A model generated the notes under the pieces. The model did no database searches, was not told the DNA's origin, and worked only from the letters and a program-made list of their open reading frames with translations. A program made the position numbers and the translations under genes. Positions 51,125 to 62,200 of a stretch of DNA of 64,000 nt are shown here, one piece after another. The stretch lies in assembly GCF_027172205.1 (NCBI RefSeq), contig NC_070614.1, positions 816,001-880,000 on the forward strand, read 5' to 3'. The DNA comes from Podarcis raffonei. Taxonomy: Eukaryota > Chordata > Lepidosauria > Squamata > Lacertidae. Numbering within the stretch: the first letter of the stretch is position 1; the number at the start of each line of letters is the position of its first letter.

Positions 51125-51900
51125 CGAGCAGGCACGCCGAGCTTCCACTTTCCTCTCTCTTTCTGCCCGGACGCCTCTCCAGAGAGTCCAGCGGCATCCG
51201 AGAATGGAGACTACCACTCCCAGCATGCAATGTTCGGGAGGGGGGCTGAAGGGGACCCCCGGGGTCCTAAAGCCCGAGTCTCCACGCGCAACCTTTTGTT
51301 GGGCCGGTTGGCAACCCCCTCACTGACTCGCCCGCCAGCCCTCCCTGCGCTGGGCAGAGCGGGGCATTGCGGGGCCACCGGCCAGGTTCCCGTTCGAAGC
51401 ACCTTGGCCTAACACGTGCTGGCAACTTGGCCCCATCCACACGTGCAGAAGACACCGGGCGGAGCTACGGGGATTTGGCGGGCGGGGCTGCCCTGCGGCT
51501 TGGCCCCGAGGAGGGCGAAGGAAGGGCGGGCGGCCTCGGCCTCCACTGCCGGCGCGGGGCCTGGAGCGGAGGGCCCGGGCGAGGATGGGGCGGCGCGGCG
51601 GCTGGCGGGCGGCGGGGCTGCTGCTGCTGCTGCTGCGGGCGGCCGGCGGAGACGCGCTGCGGGACGAGGCCGAGGCGGCCCCGCCAGGGAACAGCCGGCC
51701 CTACGCCGTGCTCCAGACGCAGAACCTGGGTGAGGAGGCCGGACGCCTGGGTCCCCGAGGGAGAGAGGGCACCCTCCTCGGACGCCTGGGTCCCACGGCC
51801 CTGCACCCACCTTCCACCCCTCCAGTCCTCCGTCTCCCTCGCCTGTCCCAAGCCCATCACTCCGCGCCCGCCGCTTGCAGGCCCCCCCCCCCGTGGAAAG
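51120..51900. promoter_or_regulatory. CpG island promoter of the small membrane protein gene
   Basis: This is a GC-rich, CG-dense block spanning the start codon at 51585 and several hundred bases upstream, with GGGCGG-like boxes near 51476-51535. It is typical of a ubiquitously expressed vertebrate promoter. Confidence 0.7.
51585..51729 (+). CDS. Small single-pass membrane protein, exon 1 (signal peptide and ectodomain)
   Basis: ATG at 51585 in a CpG island opens 48 codons plus one base, ending at donor GTGAGG. The start fits a signal peptide: MGRRGGWR, then a Leu-rich core from a CTG run, then RAAGG. An acidic stretch (RDEAEAA) and RPYAVLQTQNL follow. Spliced to 53225-53310 it gives a 76-residue type I membrane protein. 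I do not recognise the family and assign no function. Evidence for a real gene is the CpG island, strong donor, in-frame join to a TM exon, and a clean stop followed by an ATTAAA signal. Confidence 0.75.
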
Positions 51901-52144
51901 GGAGCCCCACTTCCATCCCTGTGATTCCTGGCTCAGTTCTCCTTGCAGGGCCAAAGACCTTCTCTAGCCAAGGGCTGGCAGGATGAACTGGTTTGCCCTT
52001 AGCAGCCGGGGCCAGGGAAGGAGGAGGTAGCCCCTGCCTGGGGTAGACTAGATGGCCTCTGGGACACCCTGCCTATGCTGCGGGGGGGGTGTTGAAAAGC
52101 CATGGAAAAGACAGACTCTGTGGACCCTGCATGCCTTTTTTTTT

Positions 52145-52300
52145 AATACCAGAGGAGCCTGCTGGATCAGGCCAGTGACCCATCCAGTCCAGCATCCTGT
52201 TCTCACAGGGGGAAACTGGCAAGTGAGACCTGAGCGCAAGAGCCCTTTTCTCTCCTGGCAACTGGCATTCAGAGGCCTCGGTGCCTCCTGGGCTGGCTCT
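52145..52300 (-). repeat. CR1-like LINE 3' fragment, antisense
   Basis: GAGCCTGCTGGATCAGGCC, CATCCAGTCCAGCATCCTG and GGCAACTGGCATTCAGAGG. Confidence 0.7.
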
Positions 52301-52827
52301 CAGCACTGAGCTTCCTTTCTTGAATTGTTTTGCCTCCCAGTCCAATTGTGACTTAAATGTGCTGAGATTTACACCTCACTGTCAGAAAGTTGCATCAGTA
52401 ATAAGTTGTACTATTCCTCCTATCCTGTGAAGAAGACTTCCAAATGTGTTCCTCATTTTGCTTCTGAGAATCCCCACAATCAGGTTGCTGGTCATTTGGC
52501 TGTTTCTTTTCCCAGCCATGCTGGGGCTCCCACCACTTTCTCCTCACCCTGCCAGGCAGTTCCTGGCCCAGCTGCATTTACCGGTACTTGCAGCCAGGAT
52601 GGGGCCAGCAAGGATTGCAGACTGGAATTTCCCCATTGACAGCCCCTGGCAGAGTCCAACAGAATCTGGAGGGCTACAGGTTTCCTGTTTCTGCTCTAGC
52701 AGATGCTCAGTAGGAGCACTGGTTCTTGTTGTGCCCAAGGATGAGAACGAGAGTCCAAGGAATTCTGAAAATGGGAGGAATTGGTAGCGAAGGTTGGAAG
52801 GCACTGTGAGTGATTGGCCTTTGAGGG

Positions 52828-53144
52828 CTCCTAGGTGCTGTGGTTTAAACCACAGAGCCTAGGGCTTGCCGATCAGAAGGTCGGTGGTTCGAATCCCCGC
52901 GACGGGGTGAGCTCCCGTTGCTCAGTCCCAGCTCCTGCCAACCTAGCAGTTTGAAAGCACGTCAAAGTGCAAGTAGATAAATAGGTACTGCTCTGGCGGG
53001 AAGGTAAAGGGCGTTTCAATGTGCTGCTCTGGTTCGCCAGAAGCAGCTTAGTCATGCTGGCCACATGACCAATAAAGCGAGATGAGCGCCGCAACCCCAG
53101 AGTCATCTGCGACTGGACTTAACGGTCAGGGGCCCCTTTACCTT
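52828..53144 (+). mobile_element. Sauria-type SINE
   Basis: GTGCTGTGGTTTAAACCAC, GGTCGGTGGTTCGAATCCCC, GTGCAAGTAGATAAATAGG and GATGAGCGCCGCAACCCC. It lies in the intron of the small membrane protein gene. Confidence 0.87.
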
Positions 53145-53147
53145 TAG

Positions 53148-53207
53148 GGAGCTTCACGGTCGAGTGGAGATTTGAACCCTGGTTTCTCCCAAGTCCTATT
53201 CCCAGCT
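53148..53207 (-). repeat. tRNA-derived SINE fragment, antisense
   Basis: GAGCTTCACGGTCGAGTGG and TTTGAACCCTGGTTTCTCC are the reverse of the tRNA-like head; it ends about 17 bp before the exon 2 acceptor. Confidence 0.6.
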
Positions 53208-53224
53208 CTTCCTTTCTCTTGCAG

Positions 53225-53310
53225 TTCTGATGGGAAGTGTCTTTGGCATCCTGCTCGTCGCCATGATCCTGCTGTCTGTGTGTGTGTACAAGCCCATTCG
53301 CCGACGGTAG
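53225..53310 (+). CDS. Small single-pass membrane protein, exon 2 (TM segment and basic tail)
   Basis: The acceptor is CTCTTGCAG at 53224. The split Val codon leads into VLMGSVFGILLVAMILLS, a strong 20-residue TM helix, then VCVYKPIRRR and TAG at 53308-53310. The short basic cytoplasmic end fits positive-inside type I topology. The intron of about 1.5 kb holds CR1-like and Sauria SINE sequence. Confidence 0.75.
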
Positions 53311-53519
53311 CCCAGGAGCAGCATCTTCAGGAGGGCTGGAGGCTGGTGGCTGGAGGGGAGACCCAGCTCCCAACACCAACGCGGGCCATGTGCTCTGATA
53401 CACACTTCATCTTCATGCCCAACCAGCTTCTGGGCACGCTGAAGGGGGCTGTGCTTCCTTCCATCTTCCATGTAAAAGTTGTTTTGCTCTTGGTCTGATT
53501 GCTCCAGTTGCTGTTCCAT

Positions 53520-53540
53520 GTGTGTGTGTGTGTGTGTTTG
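53520..53540. repeat. (TG)n microsatellite
   Basis: About ten TG units in the 3' UTR of the small membrane protein gene. Confidence 0.85.
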
Positions 53541-53580
53541 CATGCATTTGCGCTACAGGGATTTGTGACTTAACAGAGCA

Positions 53581-53587
53581 TTAAAAA
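53581..53587 (+). terminator. Polyadenylation signal ATTAAA of the small membrane protein gene
   Basis: ATTAAA lies about 270 nt after the stop, downstream of a GT-rich stretch (53520-53540). It is the best candidate 3' end signal for this transcript; the alternative AATAAA was not seen nearby. Confidence 0.5.
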
Positions 53588-53974
53588 AACCACCCTGGTT
53601 GTTTTCAGTTGGGCACTCCTGGACTTTCAAAAATGCAGAGCATATTTTGAACTGGGAAAGAAAGGCAGCATTTTATGAAAATTGTTTCTTTATGTGTAGG
53701 AACCAGAGGCTCCTGTTGTCTGTAATATACTTGCTGACAAAACATCGTGAACTCCTCCCCACACTATTTCTATTTTCCATCACTATTTGCACTTCTTCAG
53801 GTGTGTGGGAAGACTGCATCTCTCAGATGCACTTGAAAAATGTTAGTTGCACTGTGGGGCATTGAAGTCAGTCTCTGCTTTGTTGAGGGAGCTTCTCAAA
53901 CAGGGATGGGGAAACTAGCCCAGCCAGCAGGACCAATGATTGGGGAGGCTAGGAATTGTAGCCCAATAACATCT

Positions 53975-55640
53975 GTTTTGTTTTTTTTATATAGAATATT
54001 TATTGAGATTTTACAAAAACATAGGTTTAGAAAATACAAAGAGAAACATAATAAAAGAAAAAGATTAAAAAAACCAAAAACATACAAAAATTCATAAAAA
54101 AGAAAAAATAAGAATAAAAATACAAAATACAAAGAAGACAGATAGATAAAAAAGAATTAAAAACAAATCCATTTTTTATACCTTTAAATTCATTAGCTTG
54201 TTTCCTTGACCTCCTCACACCTCCCCTTTTTGTATTCCCAATTAAAGTAATCAAGTCAGCAAATCCTTACCCTCTTTCATTTATCTTAACTCTATATCTT
54301 AACATATTGTACCTCTATATTTTCATCCTTTATCAATTCATTTTTGCATATTCTCATAACTTTGTTGCTAATGCCACTTATTTCCAATCCAACATCATTT
54401 TTAACATTCATTAATTTTACAGTGTTTCTGAAGATAGTCTTTAAATTTCTTCCAGTCTTCTTCCACCAACTCTTCTCCCAGGTCTCGGATTCTGCCAGTC
54501 ATTTCTGCTAATTCCATATAGTCCATCACCTTCATCTGCCACTCTTCCAGGGTGGGTAAATCTTGTGTCTTCCAATACTTTGCAATGAGTATTCTTGCTG
54601 CTGTTGTTGCATACATAAAGAAAGTTTTATCCTTCTTTGGCACCAATTGGCTGACTATGCCCAGGAGAAAGGCCTCTGGTTTCTTCAGGAAGGTATATTT
54701 AAATATCTTTTTCATTTCATTATAGATCATCTCCCAGAAAGCCTTAATCTTTGGGCACGTCCACCAAAGGTGAAAGAATGTACCTTCATTTTCTTTACAT
54801 TTCCAGCATTTGTTATCAGGCAAATGATATATCTTTGCAAGCTTGACTGGTGTCATGTACCACCTGTATATCATTTTCATAATATTCTCTCTTAAGGCAT
54901 TGCATGCCGTAAATTTCATACCGGTGGTCCACAACTGTTCCCAGTCCGCAAACATAATGTTATGACCAATATCTTGTGCCCATTTAATCATAGCAGATTT
55001 AACCATTTCATCCTGCGTATTCCATTTCAACAGCAAGTTATACATTCTTGAAAGTATCTTAGTTTTGGGATCTAACAATTCTGTTTGCAAATTTGATTTT
55101 TCCCCCTGGAAGCCAATTTTTTTGTCCAAATTATAGGCCTCTCTTATTTGATAATAATGAAGCCAGTCTCGCACTTTATCTTTTAATTTCACAAAACTCT
55201 GCAATTTCAGTTTATCTCCTTCTTGTTCCAAAATTTCCCAATATTTCGGCCATTTGGCCTCCATATTGAGCTTTTTCTGAGCCTTCGCTTCCATTGGTGA
55301 CAACCACCTTGGGGTTTTATTTTCCAATAAGTCTTTGTATCTTATCCAGACATTAAACAGTGCTTTCCTGACAATATGGTTTTTAAATGCTTTATGTGCT
55401 TTAACCCTGTCGTACCACAAATATGCATGCCACCCAAAAACGTTGTCAAAGCCTTCTAAGTCCAAAATGTCCGTGTTCTCAAGAAGCAGCCAGTCCTTCA
55501 ACCAGCAGAATGCTGCTGATTCATAGTGAAGTTTAAGGTCTGGCAGGGCAGATCCGCCTCTTTCCTTTGCATCAGTTAGTATTTTAAATTTTATTCTGGG
55601 CTTCTTGCCCTGCCAGACAAATCTAGAAATATCTCTCTCT
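53975..55640 (-). mobile_element. L1 LINE ORF2 C-terminus and 3' UTR
   Basis: In reverse it encodes GWHAYLWYDRVKAHKAF, MIKWAQDIGHNIMFADWEQL, NALRENIMKMIYRWYMTP and the L1 zinc-knuckle CWKCKENEGTFFHLWWTCP, with a 366-codon open frame at 54401-55501. The 3' UTR ends in CTCAATAAATATTC followed by poly(A) at about 53980. It is 5'-truncated after the RT domain (LPDLKLHYES region). Confidence 0.88.
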
Positions 55641-55644
55641 CTCT

Positions 55645-57571
55645 TTTTTTTTAAAGATATTTATTGAGTTTTTCCACCTTTATACATTAAAAAATAATTT
55701 AAAAAAGCTAAAAACATATAAAGTTTACAGGACTTCCGGGTTAGTGCCATCGTCTAATGGCGGATTCCCTCCGAGCTCCAGAGGGAATCGGCTTAGTAGG
55801 GATCGGGTCCTGCTGCGGCGGCGACGCGGGGACCCTCAGAAACCACAGGCGCTGAAGCCTGTGGACCTGGTGACTCGGCGGGCACCATTTGTGCCCCCCC
55901 GACCCGCGAAGGAGCCTTTTTAAAGGCTCCGGAACGGGGGACGGAGAGCAGTGCGGTGCTGAGAGTCGACTGCTTCTCCTGCGGAGTGAAGCCGCATGCC
56001 ATGGTCGGAGAGCGCTGACTTCTTCTTGTGAACAATTGGACTCTAAAAGCAACAACCCGTGAGTAATACGGAAATTGGATTTGTAAAGAAAAAAATTTTT
56101 TGAATTAGGCACGATCGGGGAAGGCGCAAACAGGAAGTCCGTCTCCCCGTCTTATAAATAATCTAAAGCAAGGACTAGCTAACTAAGGTCGAGAGAATTT
56201 CTTCTTCTTTATTGGGTAAAAGTAATTAATTCCACGTTTTGGCAATATAAGTGATTTTGCTGGAGGATAAGAGCTAATATTGAGAGCGGAATTGTCACCC
56301 TTCCCCCAGGACCTGGGAGCGATCGGTGAGAGAGCCTGCTGAAGAGATATAGAAGACTTTGACAGCTGTCAAACTAGCTGTCAAAGTTGGGAAAAAGGAG
56401 AAACTTTGTTTCTGCTGTCTCTGCTGGATATATTTGCTACAATTTGGTTATATTTTGTTGAAAACAAGGAAGAACTGATACAAACTAACTTGATTTTTGG
56501 ATTTGAACTGGAAGGAAGATAAAGCAACCAAAATCCCTCTAGAGGGGATTTTGGGACATTACAAGAATGGCTGAAGGAGGAAAAATTCAAGCTAAATTGG
56601 ACAGAGTCTTTGTTCTCTTGGGAAAGTTACAAAGCCAAATTGATGTTTTGGCTACAACTGTTGCAACTCTGGACTTAACAGTAAACAAATTCATTGAATT
56701 TGATAAGGACTTGACTCATGAAGTTCATGCAGCTGGACAAGAAGAGAAACTTGAAAGATTTGAGAGTGTGGAGAAAGAGATATATGTTGTTTCTGAGGAA
56801 AAGGAAGGAGGAGATGTAATGTTGCAGATGACAAAGGAGAGCCAGAGGCCTGACATGATGGCTACAAAGGAAAATAAGTACGGGATGATGAAAATCTGTT
56901 TTGAATTGAAGATTGAAGAATGGAGAGATCTCCTTATGTGGAGATCTGAAGACCTATGGATTACAACTTTTATTAAGGTGGAAGTTGGAGCTTTTGGGAC
57001 ATTTGGACTTAAAAGGAGTAAGAAACAAGATTCGGGCTCCACTTTTAAGTATGGAGGTCTGGCTGGGAGAAATATGGACCCTATTGGGACAGAGCTTCTC
57101 CGAGATCTGGTGTTTAATATTAAGGACTACCAAAAAAAACCGGCAGAGAGGAATTGAGAGAGAATTAAGAGCCTCGGACGTGAGGTCTCCAGGCTGATAG
57201 TAGACTAAGACTGATGGACATTTGTTGGGGATTGAAACCGGGAAAGGGGGGGTGGGGTTTGGGAATCCAAAGGGTGCATAATTATAATGTGTTTTTTTAT
57301 TTTGTTTTGTTATTAGTATGAAAATTGGGGAATTCGTGGAAGGGAATTTGGGTCGACTTTAGAAAAAAGTTTTAAGAATGAGCACTGATGTTTAAATACT
57401 GATGTTTATAAGTTAAAATTGGTTTTTCTAAAATGAATTAAATATAAAAAGGTCAAAAATTGGGGACAAGAACTTGTTGAATTAACAATTTGAATTGGAA
57501 TATAAGAAGGGGAGGTGTGGGGAAGTCTGGGAAATATGTTATTGAAAATAAGGATTGTAAACTTTATGTGT
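55645..57571 (-). mobile_element. ORF1-only L1 derivative with inverted 5' part
   Basis: 55645-55731 is an antisense 3' end (poly(A), then AATAAATATC and TGTAAACTTTAT in reverse). It is followed at once by the element's 5' part in sense orientation: a GC-rich 5' UTR from 55732, an ORF1-like frame at 56567-57157 and the 3' UTR to TGTAAACTTTATGTG at 57571. The ORF opens MAEGGKIQAKLDRVFVLLG with a predicted coiled coil and ends SDVRSPG after a frameshift near 57140. No ORF2 is present. The layout fits a twin-primed insertion of a nonautonomous HAL1-like element. Confidence 0.65.
56567..57157 (+). CDS. ORF1-like protein of the L1 derivative
   Basis: 196 codons from ATG 56567 (MAEGGKIQAKLDRV). 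The first 75 residues have hydrophobic spacing suiting a coiled coil; then EWRDLLMWRSEDLWITTF and LKRSKKQDSGSTFKYGG. The frame runs into RQRGIERELRASDVRSPG one base out of phase near 57140. A homologous frame in the minus-strand copy (58010-58624) supports that it was once coding. I infer ORF1p-like nucleic acid binding only from position and coiled-coil character. Confidence 0.55.
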   Translation: MAEGGKIQAKLDRVFVLLGKLQSQIDVLATTVATLDLTVNKFIEFDKDLTHEVHAAGQEEKLERFESVEKEIYVVSEEKEGGDVMLQMTKESQRPDMMATKENKYGMMKICFELKIEEWRDLLMWRSEDLWITTFIKVEVGAFGTFGLKRSKKQDSGSTFKYGGLAGRNMDPIGTELLRDLVFNIKDYQKKPAERN

Positions 57572-58580
57572 TTTTTTTAATAGATATTTATTGAAATTTT
57601 CAAATAATAGAGAAAAAACCAAAAAAACAATTAAAAACACATAAAATTTACATTCCTTACTTTCAATAATATATTTCCCTGACTTCCCCACACCTCCCCT
57701 TCTTGTATTCCAGTTCCAATTTTTAGCTCAGCAAGTTCTTGTCCCCAAATTTTACCTTATTATATTTAATTCATTTTAGTTAACCAATTTTAACTTATAA
57801 ACCTCAGTCTTTATACATCAGTACTTATTCTTAAAAATCTTTTTCTAAGGTCGACCCCAGTTCCCTTCCACGAATTCCCCATTTTTATATTAGTAGCAAA
57901 ACAGAATAAAAAGAAACAAAGTATAATTGTACACCCTTTGGATTCCGAAAGCCCTACCCCCCCTTTCCCGGTTTCGAACCCCAACAAATGTCCATCAGTC
58001 TATCTGCTGTCAGCCTGGTGACCTCACGTCCGAGGCTCTTAATTCTCTCTCAATTCCTCTCTGCCGGTTTTTTTGATAGTCCTTTGTATTGGACACCAAA
58101 TCTCGAAGAAGCTCTGTCCCAATAAGGTCCATGTTTCTTCTAGCCAGACCTCCATATTTAAAAGTGGAGCCGAAATCTTGTTTCTTGCTTCTCTTAAGTC
58201 CAAATGTCCCAAAGGCTCCAGTTTCCACTTTAGCCAAATTTGTAATCCATAGGTCTTCAGATCTCCACATGAGGAGATCTCTCCATTCTCCATTCTTCAA
58301 TTCAAACCAAATTTTCATCATCCTGTTCTTATTTTCCTTTGTATCCATCTTAACAGGCCTCTGGCTCTCCTTAATCATCTGTGACATTATAGCTCCTCCT
58401 TCCTTTTCCTTCAAATCATCATATATCTCTTTCCTCACATTCTCAAATTTCTCAGATTTCTTTTCTTGTTCAGCTGCAAAGATTTTTAGTTCAGCTGCAA
58501 AAACTTTTTGTTCAGCTGCAAAGACTTGAGTCAAGTCCCTTCCAGGCTCAGAAGTTTTATTTACTGTTTCATTCAAGATT
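57572..58580 (-). mobile_element. ORF1-only L1 derivative, second copy, 5'-truncated
   Basis: Its poly(A) end at 57572-57580 is followed in reverse by the CAATAAATATCTATT 3' end, a 3' UTR matching that of the 55645-57571 copy, and the ORF1-like frame (FGTFGLKRSKKQDFGSTFK, stop after DVRSPG near 58010). The shared 3' UTR directly after ORF1 shows that lack of ORF2 is a family trait. A 24-bp unit encoding KVFAAEQ-type residues is repeated near 58475-58525. Confidence 0.7.
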
Positions 58581-58869
58581 AGAAGGTAATTAGAAGGAAG
58601 GATAAGGAATGTGTCTGCAAGCATTGGAGAGTGAAGTTATGGTGTGGTGGGGTGGGGGTAGGGTGGGGTGATGGGCTGAAATTCAGCCGAGCTTTGCTCT
58701 TTGTATAGAAAGATGGAAGGATTGGTTTCTTGGAATAGTTTTAAGAAGTGGGAGGTGATGTTTTGAAGCAGAGCTGGTGATACCAAGCATTTGAGTGCGT
58801 ATCTAGGGGTTTTCACCATTTTGTCTGTTATTTAAATCAGACGTCAAATATGCTAGAGTCCAGCCAAAG

Positions 58870-59228
58870 TTTAAAGGTAAAGGTAAAGGGATCCCTGACC
58901 ATTAGGTCCAGTCGCAGACGACTCTGGGGTTGTGGCGCTCATCTCGCCTTATTGGTCGAGGGAGCCGGCATACAGCTTCCGGGTCATGTGGCCAGCATGA
59001 CTAAGCCGCTTCTGGCGAACCAGAGCAGTGCACGGAAATGCCGTTTACCTTCCTGCCAGAGCAGTACCTATTCATCTACTTGCACTTTGACGTGCTTTTG
59101 AACTGCTAGGTTGGCAGGAGCAGGGACCGATCAACAGGAGCTCACCCAGTTGTGGGGATTCAAACCGCTGACCTTCTGATCGGCAAGTCCTAGGCTCTGG
59201 TTTAACCCACAGCGCCACCCACATCCCT
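58870..59228 (-). mobile_element. Sauria-type SINE, antisense
   Basis: It starts (reverse) at CACAGCGCCACCCACATCCC with box B complement GGATTCAAACCGCTGACC, the body AGCCGCTTCTGGCG and the tail GGTAAAGGTAAAGGGATCCC. It abuts the BovB at 59242. Confidence 0.87.
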
Positions 59229-59241
59229 CTTTAAAGCACAT

Positions 59242-62200
59242 GTTGTTTAGTCGTTTAGTCGTGTCCGACTCTTCGTGACCCCATGGACCAGAGCACGCCA
59301 GGCACCTCTGTCCTCCACTACCTCCCACAGTTTGGTCAGACTCATGTTTGTGGCTTCGAGAACACTATCCAACCATCTCGTCCTCTAGTCGTCCCCTTCT
59401 CCTTGTGCCCTCCATCTTTCCCAGCATCAGTGTCTTCTCCAGGGAGTCTTCTCTTCTCATGAGGTGGCCAAAGTACTGGAGCCTCAGCTTCACAATCTGT
59501 CCTTCCAGTGAGCACTCAGGGCTGATTTCATTAAGAATGGATGCGTTTGATCTTCTTGCAGTCCATGGGACTCTCAAGAGTCTTCTCCAGCACCATAATT
59601 CAAAAGCATCAATTCTTCGGCGATCAGCCTTCTTTATGGTCCAGCTCTCACTTCCATACATCACTACTGGGAAAACCATGGCTTTAACTATACGGACCTT
59701 TGTTGGCAAGGTGACGTCTCTACTTCTCAAGATGCTGTCTAGGCCTGTCATTGCCCTTCTCCCAAGAAGCAGGCGTCTTTTAATTTCGTGGCTGCTGTCA
59801 CCATCTGCAGTGATCATGGAGCCCAAGAAAGTAAAATCTCTCACTGCCTCCATTTCTTCCCCTTCTATTTGCCAGGAGGTGATGGGACCAGTGGCCATGA
59901 TCTTCGTTTTTTTGATGTTGAGCCTCAGACCATATTTTGCGCTCTCCTCTTTCACCCTCATTAAAAGGTTCTTTAATTCCTCCTCACTTTCTGCCATCAA
60001 GGTTGTGTCATCTGCATATCTGAGGTTGTTGATATTTCTTCCGGCAATCTTAATTCCAGCTTGGGATTCATCCAGCCCAGCCTTTCGCATGATGTATTCT
60101 GCGTATAAATTAAATAAGCAGGGAGACAAAATACAGCCTTGTCGTACGCCTTTCCCAATTTTGAACCAATCAGTTGTTCCATATCCAGTTCTAACTGTAG
60201 CTTCTTGTCCCACATAGAGATTTCTCAGGAGACAGATGAGGTGATCAGGCACTCCCATTTCTTTAAGAACTTGCCATAGTTTGCTGTGGTCGACACAGTC
60301 AAAGGCTTTTGCATAGTCAATGAAGCAGAAGTAGATGTCTTTCTGGAACTCTCTAGCTTTCTCCATAATCCAGCGCATGTTTGCAATTTGGTCTCTGGTT
60401 CCTCTGCCTCTTCTAAATCCAGCTTGCACTTCTGGGAGTTCTCGATCCACATACTGTTTGAGCCTTCCTTGTAGAATTTTAAGCATAACCTTGCTAGCGT
60501 GTGAAATGACTGCAATTGTGCGGTAGTTGGAGCATTCTTTGGCACTGCCCTTCTTTGGGATTGGGATGTAGACTGATCTTCTCCAATCTTCTGGCCACTG
60601 CTGAGTTTTCCAAATTTGCTGGCATATTGAGTGTAGCACCTTAACAGCATCATCTTTTAAAATTTTAAATAGTTCAGCTGGAATACCATCACTTCCACTG
60701 GCCTTGTTATTTGCAGTGCTTTCTAAGGCCCATTTGGCTTCACTTTCCAGGATGTCTGGCTCAAGGTCAGCAACCACACTACCTGGGGTGTACGAGACAT
60801 CCAGTTCTTTCTGGTATAATTCCTCTGTGTATTCTTGCCACCTCTTCTTGATGTCTTCTGCTTCTGTTAGGTCCTTACCACTTTTGTCCTTTATTATGGT
60901 AATCTTTGTACGAAATGTTCCTTTCATATCTCCAATTTTCTTGAACAGATCTCTGGTTCTTCCTATTCTGTTGTTTTCCTCTATTTGTTTGCATTGCTCG
61001 TTTAAGAAGGCCTTCTTGTCTCTCCTTGCTATTCTTTGGAAATCTGCATTCAATTTCCTGTATCTTTCACTATCTCCCTCGCATTTTGCTTGCCTTCTCT
61101 CCTCCGCTATTTGTAAGGCCTCGTTGGACAGCCACTTTGCTTTCTTGCATTTCCTTTTCATTGGGATGGTTTTCGTTGCTGCCTCCTGTACAATGTTACG
61201 AGCCTCCATCCATAGTTCTTCAGGCACTCTGTCCACCAAATCTAAATCCTTAAACCTGTTCGTCACTTCCACTGTGTATTCATAAGGGATTTGACTTAGA
61301 TTGTATCTTACCGGCCCAGTGGTTTTTCCTACTTTCTTCAGTTTAAGCTTGAATTTTGCTATAAGAAGCTGATGATCTGAGCCACAGTCAGCTCCAGGTC
61401 TTGTTTTTGCTGACTGTATAGAGCTTCTCCATCTTTGGCTGCAGAGAATATAATCAATCTGATTTCGATACTGCCCATCTGGTGATGTCCATGTGTAGAG
61501 TCGTCTCTTGTGTTGTTGAAAAAGCGTGTTTGTGATGACCAGCTTGTTCTCTTGACAGAACTCTATTAGCCTTTGCCCTGCTTCGTTTTGATCTCCAAGG
61601 CCAAACTTGCCAGTTGTTCCTTTTATCTCTTGATTCCCTACTTTAGCATTCCAATCCCCTATAATGAGAAGAACATCCTTCTTTGGTGTCACTTCTATAA
61701 GGTCTTGTAAGTCTTCATAGAATTGGTCTCTTTCAGTTTCTTCAGCACCAGTGGTTGGTGCATAAACTTGGATTACTGTGATGTTAAAAGGTCTGCCTTG
61801 GATTCGTATCGAGATCATTCTATCATTTTTGAGATTGCATCCCAGTACAGCTTTCGCCACTCTTTTGTTGACCATGAGGGCCACTCCATTTCTTTTACGG
61901 GTTTCTTGCCCACAGTAGTAGATGTGATGGTCATCCGAACTGAATTCGCCCATTCCCGTCCATTTTAGTTCACTGATGCCCAGGATGTCAATATTTATTC
62001 TTGCCATCTCATTTTTGACCACCTCCAACTTACCCAGGTTCATGGTTCTTACATTCCAGGTTCCTATGCAATATTTTTCTTTACAGCATTGGACTTTCCT
62101 TTCGCTTCCAGGCATATCCGCAACTGAGCGTCCTTTCGGCTTTGGCCCAGCCGCTTCATCAGCTCTGGATCTACTTGTACTTGCCCTCCGCTCTTCCCCA

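Noticed and set aside
51367-51954. Long overlapping open frames on both strands in the CpG island
   Set aside because: GC-rich composition removes stop codons; only the frame starting at 51585 has a signal peptide, a donor site and an in-frame TM exon.
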